A DNA stretch of 8,792 nt from an uncultured Collinsella sp. (GTDB taxonomy: Bacteria; Actinomycetota; Coriobacteriia; Coriobacteriales; Coriobacteriaceae). The stretch lies in the NCBI GenBank assembly GCA_900554325.1, contig USHA01000082.1:1-8792 (forward strand). Direction: 5' to 3'. Within the stretch, counting starts at the first letter, position 1, and each line of letters opens with the position of its first letter. Below are positions 3,670 to 8,792 of this stretch, one piece after another. A program made the position numbers and the translations under genes. Under the pieces are notes generated by a model. The model was given only the letters and a program-made list of their open reading frames with translations, was not told the DNA's origin and searched no databases.

Positions 3670-6066
3670 ATGCATATGCCGAGCAAAATCGAAAAAAAGC
3701 AAGCCGCCGCAAAGCTGCGCAAACCGCCGCGCGACTTCTCGTACACGCAGAACCGAGAGCTCAGCTGGCTGCGCTTTGACAACCGTGTGCTCGACGAGGC
3801 CTTCGATGAGTCCGTGCCGTTGTTCGAGCGCCTTAAGTTCGTCTCGATCTTCGAGTCAAACCTCGATGAGTTCCTCATGGTGCGCGTGGGTGGCCTGTCC
3901 GACCTTGCTGAGCTCAAAAAACAGCCTGTTGACAACAAGAGCAATATGACCGCCTCCGAACAGGTCGATGCTGTCATGGCCGAAATGCCCGGGCTCCTTA
4001 CCCGTTGGGAGTCCATCTTTAAGAGCATCGAGGGCAAGCTCGACACCCTGGGCGTTCACCGCGCCCGCATCGATTCGCTTACGCCCGAGGAGCGCACCTT
4101 TGTTACCCGCTACTTCCAGGCCTACGTGTCGCCGGTCATCTCACCGCTGGTGATCGACCCGCGCCACCCCTTCCCCAACCTGCGCAACGGCGCACTCTAC
4201 CTGGCCTGCGGCCTGGACGGCGTCACCGACGAGGAAAGTCTGCTGGGCCTGATCGAGATTCCCGCCTCGATGAACCGCGTGGTCGAGATCCCCTCGCCCA
4301 CCGGCACCTACTCCTACATTCTGCTCGAAGACGTCATTCTCGCCTGCCTGGACAGCTGCTTTGGCTCCTATAAGCCGCTCGACCGCGCGCTCATCCGCGT
4401 CACCCGCAACGCCGATATCGACCCGGACGGCGAGGGCGTCGAGGAGGAAGAGGATTACCGCCAGCACATGAAGCGCATCCTCAAGAAGCGCTTGCGCCTG
4501 CAGCCGGTAGTGCTCGCCGTCTCGGGCTCACTCGAAAAAGCAACGCTCAAGACCATCCGCAAAGCGCTCGAGCTCTCGCGTCGCTCGGTCTTTACCTGCG
4601 ATATCCCGCTCAACTTGGGCTATGTCTTTGGCATTGAGGGCAAGATTCCCGAGCACCTGCGCAATGAGCTGCTCTTTACGCCGTTTAAGCCGCAGCCCAA
4701 CCCCACCATCGATATGAGCCGCTCCATCCGCGAGCAGGTACTTCGGCACGACAAGCTGCTCTTTTATCCCTATGAGGCCATGAACCCCTTCCTGGATCTG
4801 GTGCACGAGGCCGCCTACGACCCCGAGTGCATCTCGCTGCGAATCACGCTCTACCGCGTGGCCAAGCAGAGCCGCCTGTGCGAGTCGCTGATCGATGCCG
4901 CCGAGAACGGCAAAGAGGTCACGGTGCTCATGGAGCTCCGCGCCCGCTTTGACGAGCAGAACAACATCGAGTGGGCCGAGCGTCTGGAAGAGGCAGGCTG
5001 CACCGTCATCTACGGCTCCGAAGGCTTTAAGTGCCACTCCAAGATCTGCCAGCTCACCTATCGCGAGGGCATGGCGCTCACCCGCCTCACGCTTTTGGGC
5101 ACCGGCAACTTTAACGAGAAGACGGCCAAACTCTACAGCGACTTTATGCTCATGACAGCCCATCCCGGCATCGGTGAAGACGCCAACCTGTTCTTCCGCA
5201 ATCTGTCGCTGGGCAACCTGCGCGGCGACTACCGCTTCCTGGGTGTGGCGCCCGTCGGACTGAAACCGCTCATCATGCGCGGGCTTGACCGCGAGATCCA
5301 GCGCGCCCTTGCCGGCGAGCCCGCCCGCGTGTTCTTTAAGCTCAACTCACTGACCGACCGCGAGGTTATCGACAAGATCGCCGAGGCATCGTGTGCCGGC
5401 GTGCGCGTAGACATGATCATCCGCGGCATCTCGTGCCTCAAGCCCGGTGTTCCGGGCAAGACCGAGAACGTGCATGTCCGCTCCATCGTCGGACGCTTTT
5501 TGGAGCACGCGCGCGTCTATGCTTTCGGCGTGGACTCGGACATGATTTACCTGAGCTCAGCCGATATGATGACGCGCAACACCGAGCACCGCGTGGAGAT
5601 CGCCTTCCCCGTGCTCGACCCCACCTGCCGCGCCCTAGTGCACGAGTACATGGGCATGCAGCTGCGCGACAACGTGAAGGCCCGCAGCCTCACGAGCGAC
5701 GGCACCTGGGTCCCCGTGGAGCGTGCAGAGGGTGAGAAACCCTTCAACTCGCAGGAAGCCCTGCTGGAGCGTGCCTATCGCAACGCCGAGGCCGCCGCCA
5801 AGGCAGAACCCGCCCCTGCTCCTAAGCCGCAGCCGGCCACAACCGAGGTTCAGAAGGTCCAGGCGACCGTCATTGAGCCCGAGCCCGCACCTGCATCTCA
5901 GCCCGAGCCGCAGGTCACCAAGCCCGCACCCGAGACGAGCGCCCGTCGCGATAAGCCCGCCGGCAAGACCAAGGCCATCGAGCGCCATCGCCCCGGTCGC
6001 GTGCGCATGGGCCTGGGTCTGATCGGCCTGGGTCTTAAGACGCTCATTACCGGCAAGACAAAATAG
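3670..6066 (+). CDS. ppk: Polyphosphate kinase 1 with an extended low-complexity C-terminal tail
   Basis: PPK1 reversibly moves the terminal phosphate of ATP onto inorganic polyphosphate, usually at or near the inner face of the membrane. The 798-aa protein begins with the typical N-terminal domain (NRELSWLRFDNRVLDEA near 28-44; N64 in FESNLDEF). It has both catalytic histidines: H456 in FKCHSKIC, the phosphorylated one by alignment to E. coli H435, and H613 in EHARVY (E. coli H592); the 157-residue spacing matches. R396 and R426 fit the metal-binding arginines. The core ends near residue 685. What follows is a tail rich in Pro, Ala and Glu (about 705-760) and a basic, glycine-rich hydrophobic end (771-798, GLGLIGLGL). 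This is roughly 100 residues more than many family members. ATG at 3670 and ATG at 3676 are both possible starts; neither has a clear Shine-Dalgarno. It is divergent from arcA and followed by a terminator. Confidence 0.96.
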   Translation: MHMPSKIEKKQAAAKLRKPPRDFSYTQNRELSWLRFDNRVLDEAFDESVPLFERLKFVSIFESNLDEFLMVRVGGLSDLAELKKQPVDNKSNMTASEQVDAVMAEMPGLLTRWESIFKSIEGKLDTLGVHRARIDSLTPEERTFVTRYFQAYVSPVISPLVIDPRHPFPNLRNGALYLACGLDGVTDEESLLGLIEIPASMNRVVEIPSPTGTYSYILLEDVILACLDSCFGSYKPLDRALIRVTRNADIDPDGEGVEEEEDYRQHMKRILKKRLRLQPVVLAVSGSLEKATLKTIRKALELSRRSVFTCDIPLNLGYVFGIEGKIPEHLRNELLFTPFKPQPNPTIDMSRSIREQVLRHDKLLFYPYEAMNPFLDLVHEAAYDPECISLRITLYRVAKQSRLCESLIDAAENGKEVTVLMELRARFDEQNNIEWAERLEEAGCTVIYGSEGFKCHSKICQLTYREGMALTRLTLLGTGNFNEKTAKLYSDFMLMTAHPGIGEDANLFFRNLSLGNLRGDYRFLGVAPVGLKPLIMRGLDREIQRALAGEPARVFFKLNSLTDREVIDKIAEASCAGVRVDMIIRGISCLKPGVPGKTENVHVRSIVGRFLEHARVYAFGVDSDMIYLSSADMMTRNTEHRVEIAFPVLDPTCRALVHEYMGMQLRDNVKARSLTSDGTWVPVERAEGEKPFNSQEALLERAYRNAEAAAKAEPAPAPKPQPATTEVQKVQATVIEPEPAPASQPEPQVTKPAPETSARRDKPAGKTKAIERHRPGRVRMGLGLIGLGLKTLITGKTK

Positions 6067-6068
6067 TC

Positions 6069-6093
6069 GTTTGTAGAAGCAGTTTGTAGAAGC
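6069..6093 (+). repeat. Short tandem duplication after the ppk stop
   Basis: GTTTGTAGAAGC occurs at 6069-6080 and again at 6082-6093, a 13-bp period. The second copy runs into the left arm of the ppk terminator. It looks like a small slippage duplication and no function is evident. Confidence 0.6.
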
Positions 6094-6133
6094 GCCCCGC
6101 ATTTGAGGAAAGCCTCGGATGCGGGGCGCTTTT
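6091..6133 (+). terminator. Intrinsic terminator of ppk
   Basis: A 12-bp G/C-rich stem pairs 6091-6102 with 6119-6130. It continues, after a 2-nt internal loop on each side, with GAGG/CCTC (6105-6108 with 6113-6116) around an AAAG loop. TTTT follows at 6130-6133. It sits 25 bp past the ppk stop and separates ppk from the methyltransferase gene. Confidence 0.85.
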
Positions 6134-6179
6134 CCCTGCTACCATGGTGCGAACAACAACGCGAATGACAGGCAGGAAT

Positions 6180-7493
6180 ATGAAGCTCACTATAGAATCG
6201 ATGACCTACGGCGCAGACGGGCTGGCGCACGCCGACAACGGCAAGGCCGTCTTTGTGCAGGGCGCCGTGGCAGGCGACACCGTCGAGGCCGAGGTCGTAC
6301 AGGACGGCAAGTCGTTCATGCGTGCCCGCGCCACCGAGGTTCTGGAGCCAAGCCCCGATCGCATTCAGCCTCCCTGCCCCTTCGTGGGCATCTGCGGCGG
6401 CTGCTCGTGGGGCAATCTCTCACGCACGGCACAGCTCGCCGCCAAAGAGCAAAACCTACGCTCCACGCTCGAGCGCATCGGCAAGTTCGCTCCTGAGCAG
6501 GTCGATGAGTTGGTACAGCCCATCTGCCATACCAAGGACGACTGGGGCTACCGCAATAAAATCGAGCTCGAACCGACCGTCGTCAACGGTCGTGTGCGCC
6601 TTGGCATGCACGGTGTCGACCCCAGCAAAATCGTGACCGTCGATACGTGCCCGCTGTTCGATAAGCGCTTCCCGAAGGCACTTAAATCGGTCGTCGGCGC
6701 GCTCAACTATCTGAGCGGCAGCCACGACCTGGGCCTCGAGCGCGTGGGCATTCGCGCCTCGCGCCGCACCAAGGCGCTCGAGGTCGCACTCTGGACGCCC
6801 ACAGGCTCTTTTCCGCGCTCGCAGGTCTCCCGCGTGCTGGCGGACGCCGCTCATCCCACGAGCATCGTGCGCGTGATGAGCAAGGGCGAAAAGAAGGCCC
6901 GCCGTGTCTCCAAAGTCGAGATGCTCGCCGGAGAGGGCTCATGGACCGAGAATATCGCCGAGGGTCAGATGCGCTTGTCTGCCCCGTCGTTTTTCCAAGT
7001 CAATACCAAGGGCGCCGAGATTTTGATTGAGCTCGTTATGGACGCCCTCGACCCGCAGGAAGACGAACTGGCCGTGGACCTGTACTGCGGTGCCGGCACC
7101 TTTACCCTGCCGCTCGCCCGCCGCTGTGATTTTGTCGCCGCCGTCGAGGCCTACGGCCCGGCCGTGCGCGACCTGCGTCGCAACCTGGAGATCAACAAGC
7201 TTGATAACGTCGACGTCATCGGCGGCGATGCCGTGCGCGAGTTCCCCGACGAGGACGCCGACGTACTCGTTGTCGACCCGCCGCGAGCCGGCCTTGCGCC
7301 CGAGGCGATCGACCTCATCGCATCCACGAGCGCCCGCGACGTCGCTTACGTGTCATGCGACCCCGCCACCCTCGCCAGGGACTTGCGCCGCTTTGTCGAG
7401 GAGGGCACCTTCCGCCCGGTCTGGGCAACACCTGTCGACCTGTTCCCGCAGACCTTCCATTGCGAGACCGTCGTAAGGCTCACCCGCGCATAG
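6180..7493 (+). CDS. rlmD: RlmD/RumA-type 23S rRNA (uracil-C5)-methyltransferase
   Basis: SAM-dependent, iron-sulfur RNA methyltransferase of the TrmA/RumA family, expected to make 5-methyluridine in 23S rRNA. From the ATG at 6180 it has 437 aa. An N-terminal TRAM-like RNA-binding domain (about 1-55) is followed by the [4Fe-4S] cysteines C66, C72, C75 (CPFVGICGGC) and C157 (DTCPLF). The SAM motif DLYCGAGTF is at about 300-308, then DPPRAGL near 367. The catalytic nucleophile is C393 in SCDPATLARDL, and the general base E429 is in HCETVV. Target choice (U1939 as in E. coli RlmD, or U747 plus U1939 as in Bacillus RlmCD) cannot be read from sequence. Frame-open ATGs at 6144 and 6165 would add 12 or 5 residues. 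I prefer 6180 because MKLTIESMTYG begins the conserved domain and AGGA lies just ahead, although unusually close. A TACCAT at 6140-6145 could be the -10. Confidence 0.88.
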   Translation: MKLTIESMTYGADGLAHADNGKAVFVQGAVAGDTVEAEVVQDGKSFMRARATEVLEPSPDRIQPPCPFVGICGGCSWGNLSRTAQLAAKEQNLRSTLERIGKFAPEQVDELVQPICHTKDDWGYRNKIELEPTVVNGRVRLGMHGVDPSKIVTVDTCPLFDKRFPKALKSVVGALNYLSGSHDLGLERVGIRASRRTKALEVALWTPTGSFPRSQVSRVLADAAHPTSIVRVMSKGEKKARRVSKVEMLAGEGSWTENIAEGQMRLSAPSFFQVNTKGAEILIELVMDALDPQEDELAVDLYCGAGTFTLPLARRCDFVAAVEAYGPAVRDLRRNLEINKLDNVDVIGGDAVREFPDEDADVLVVDPPRAGLAPEAIDLIASTSARDVAYVSCDPATLARDLRRFVEEGTFRPVWATPVDLFPQTFHCETVVRLTRA

Positions 7494-7522
7494 ACACGTC
7501 CCCAATTGCACCATGTGCGTCA

Positions 7523-7553
7523 TTGATATGGGCGCGGGCGAATCGGGTATAAG
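7523..7553 (+). promoter_or_regulatory. Candidate promoter of the DJ-1/Maf pair
   Basis: TTGATA at 7523-7528 and TATAAG at 7548-7553 each match the consensus at five of six positions. The spacer is 19 bp, longer than optimal. It lies in the 95-bp gap after the methyltransferase gene, with a predicted start site near 7560, giving a leader of about 30 nt. I see no terminator after the methyltransferase, so read-through is also possible. Confidence 0.5.
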
Positions 7554-7588
7554 TCCGGCATCGCTGCACCCAATCGAGAGGACCTGCC

Positions 7589-8134
7589 ATGGCCGGAGTT
7601 GCCGTACTCGCCGCAGATGGTTTCGAGACCATCGAATGCCTAACCGTCGTCGACGTGTTGAGAAGGGGTGGCGTTCGCACCGCGCTCGTCTCAATCATGG
7701 ACTCGCGCGATGTGGTCACCTCCCAGCAGATTCCCGTGACCTGCGACGCCATGCTCGACGAGATCGACTTCTCGGACTACGACTACATCGTGCTCCCCGG
7801 AGGACTCCCCGGAGCCACGAACCTGCGCGCCAATGAGCGCGTCTGCGAGCTCGTGCGCGAGTTCGCCGCCACCAAACACGTCGCCGCCATTTGCGCCGCC
7901 CCATTCATCTTGGCCGAACTGGGCGTTTTGGAGGGGCATCGCGCCACGTGCTTCCCAGGTTTTGACAGCAACTTCCCCGAGGGCTGCCATGCTGGAGAGC
8001 GTACCGTGATCGTCGATGGCAACATCATCACCGCCTCCGGCATGGGGCAGGCGCTTCCCTTCGCACTCGCCATTTTGAACGACATCGCCGGCAAGGTCGC
8101 CGTCGACAAGGTTAAGGACGGCATCCAGCTGTGA
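7589..8134 (+). CDS. DJ-1/PfpI family protein (ThiJ-like)
   Basis: A 181-aa single-domain protein of the DJ-1/PfpI superfamily, close in length to human DJ-1 and bacterial YajL. It has the family's nucleophile-elbow cysteine C102 in AAICAAPFIL and the matching glutamate E16 in ETIECLTVVDVLRRGG. The oxyanion-side PGGLPGATNL (70-79) and a C-terminal ITASGMGQALPFAL (147-160) are also present. Relatives are described as chaperones, thiol-redox sensors or glyoxalase/deglycase-type enzymes, and the deglycase claim is disputed, so I give no reaction. AGAGGA at 7577-7582, six bases ahead of the ATG, supports the start. Its stop codon overlaps the Maf gene start, so the two are very likely co-transcribed and translationally coupled. 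A cytosolic stress or metabolite-repair role is the reasonable guess. Confidence 0.9.
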   Translation: MAGVAVLAADGFETIECLTVVDVLRRGGVRTALVSIMDSRDVVTSQQIPVTCDAMLDEIDFSDYDYIVLPGGLPGATNLRANERVCELVREFAATKHVAAICAAPFILAELGVLEGHRATCFPGFDSNFPEGCHAGERTVIVDGNIITASGMGQALPFALAILNDIAGKVAVDKVKDGIQL

Positions 8135-8682
8135 TCCTCGCATCCCAATCTCCTCGACGCATCGAGCTCATGGGCGAGGCGGGCTTCGAGATCCGCGTGA
8201 TCCCCGCCGACATCGACGAGTCCGTCCTCCCCGGTGAGGGGCCGTTTGAGCTCGTTGAGCGCCTTGCTCGCGCCAAAGCGCAGGCCGTTGCGCGGCAGCA
8301 CGCCGAACTCGACGAGCCTGTGATCGCCGCCGACACCATCGTCGCTTTGGACGGCGAGCTCCTTGGAAAGCCCGCTGGCAAGGCCGATGCGCGCCGTATG
8401 CTGCATAGCCTGTCAGGCAAGACCCACCAGGTCGCCACGGGCGTCTGCATCGCGCGGGGAGATTCCGTCAATTCCTTCGTCGACATCACGGACGTCACTT
8501 TCTACGAGCTGACCGACGCCGAAATCGACGCTTACGTCGAAACCGGTGAGCCGATGGACAAGGCGGGCGCCTATGGCATCCAAGGCCAACATGGCCGCAT
8601 GCTCGTCGAGAAGATCGACGGTGACTTCTACAACGTGGTCGGTCTTCCCATCGCGAAGGTCATTCGTAGGCTGCGAGGATAA
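8131..8682 (+). CDS. maf: Maf-family nucleoside triphosphate pyrophosphatase
   Basis: Maf proteins hydrolyse non-canonical or pyrimidine NTPs to NMP and pyrophosphate, sanitising the nucleotide pool; some relatives affect septum formation. The 183-aa length is typical. Family motifs are complete: ASQSPRR (4-10) for phosphate binding, DIDES (27-31), the catalytic aspartate D68 in AADTIVALDG, LGKP (78-81), KTHQVATGV (97-105) and DKAGAYGIQG (143-152). These fit the dTTP/UTP-type branch (YhdE-like), though substrate is not certain. Translation starts at GTG 8131, inside the stop of the preceding gene (GTGA overlap), with no separate Shine-Dalgarno needed. A terminator follows 57 bp after the stop. 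Confidence 0.93.
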   Translation: MILASQSPRRIELMGEAGFEIRVIPADIDESVLPGEGPFELVERLARAKAQAVARQHAELDEPVIAADTIVALDGELLGKPAGKADARRMLHSLSGKTHQVATGVCIARGDSVNSFVDITDVTFYELTDAEIDAYVETGEPMDKAGAYGIQGQHGRMLVEKIDGDFYNVVGLPIAKVIRRLRG

Positions 8683-8738
8683 TTGCGGGCGGCGGATGGG
8701 CATATAAGGCCCGATACTCGGACAGTTCTGGCTCGCGC

Positions 8739-8762
8739 GAAGAGCCCACTGGGCTCTTCTTT
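8739..8762 (+). terminator. Intrinsic terminator after maf
   Basis: A perfect 9-bp stem, GAAGAGCCC at 8739-8747 with GGGCTCTTC at 8751-8759, encloses a 3-nt loop and is followed by TTT. It closes the DJ-1/maf unit. Bases 8763-8792 after it show nothing recognisable. Confidence 0.75.
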
Positions 8763-8792
8763 GCGTGCGGAATCTACGGCAAACACGCACCC

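Noticed and set aside
4528..5163. A 211-codon minus-strand frame inside ppk
   Set aside because: Antisense shadow of a conserved PPK1 core region; no independent start signal.
8703..8708. TATAAG after maf as a -10 box
   Set aside because: No acceptable -35 at 16-19 bp and a terminator follows within about 35 bp, so no transcript is supported.

Overview
The window looks like chromosome of a high-GC gut actinobacterium of the class Coriobacteriia, most likely Collinsella or a close relative. That placement is inferred from gene content, protein style, G/C-ending codons and AT-rich intergenic gaps; no rRNA or other marker is present to settle it. All complete genes are recognisable families. 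The least explained DNA is in the two roughly 550-bp AT-rich gaps upstream of two arginine deiminase genes.

Minus-strand half (1-3267). Reading in the direction of transcription there is a complete arginine deiminase gene (arcA, 1877-3118), a strong hairpin, a PLP-dependent class I/II aminotransferase (603-1727), another hairpin (516-557), a long AT-rich gap, and finally the first ten codons of a second arcA copy cut off by the window edge (1-31). The two arcA copies share identical starts and ribosome-binding regions. Their promoters also share an architecture: the same -10 position, a 22-bp identical block over the -35 region, and two CCGTTC hexamers exactly 21 bp apart. The leaders fold into hairpins whose sequences differ but whose pairing is kept. 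Further copies of the hexamer lie elsewhere in both gaps, including a second 21-bp-spaced pair on the opposite strand (408-439).

Plus-strand half (3670-8682). Divergent from arcA is polyphosphate kinase 1 (ppk, 798 aa) with an unusual Pro/Ala/Glu-rich tail of about 100 residues. A good terminator follows. Then come an RlmD/RumA-type iron-sulfur uracil-C5 RNA methyltransferase (6180-7493) and a two-gene unit, with its own candidate promoter and terminator, of a DJ-1/PfpI-family protein and a Maf nucleotide pyrophosphatase joined by a GTGA start/stop overlap.

How the genes fit together: arginine deiminase converts arginine to citrulline and ammonia, the first step of the ATP-yielding, acid-neutralising ADI pathway. 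The other ADI genes (arcB, arcC, transporter) are not in the window. The aminotransferase between the two arcA copies may work on a related amino acid, but this is inferred from position only. PPK, DJ-1 and Maf are general stress and housekeeping functions. The most interesting signal is the repeated hexamer array and paired promoter design, which suggests one regulator controlling both arcA copies.
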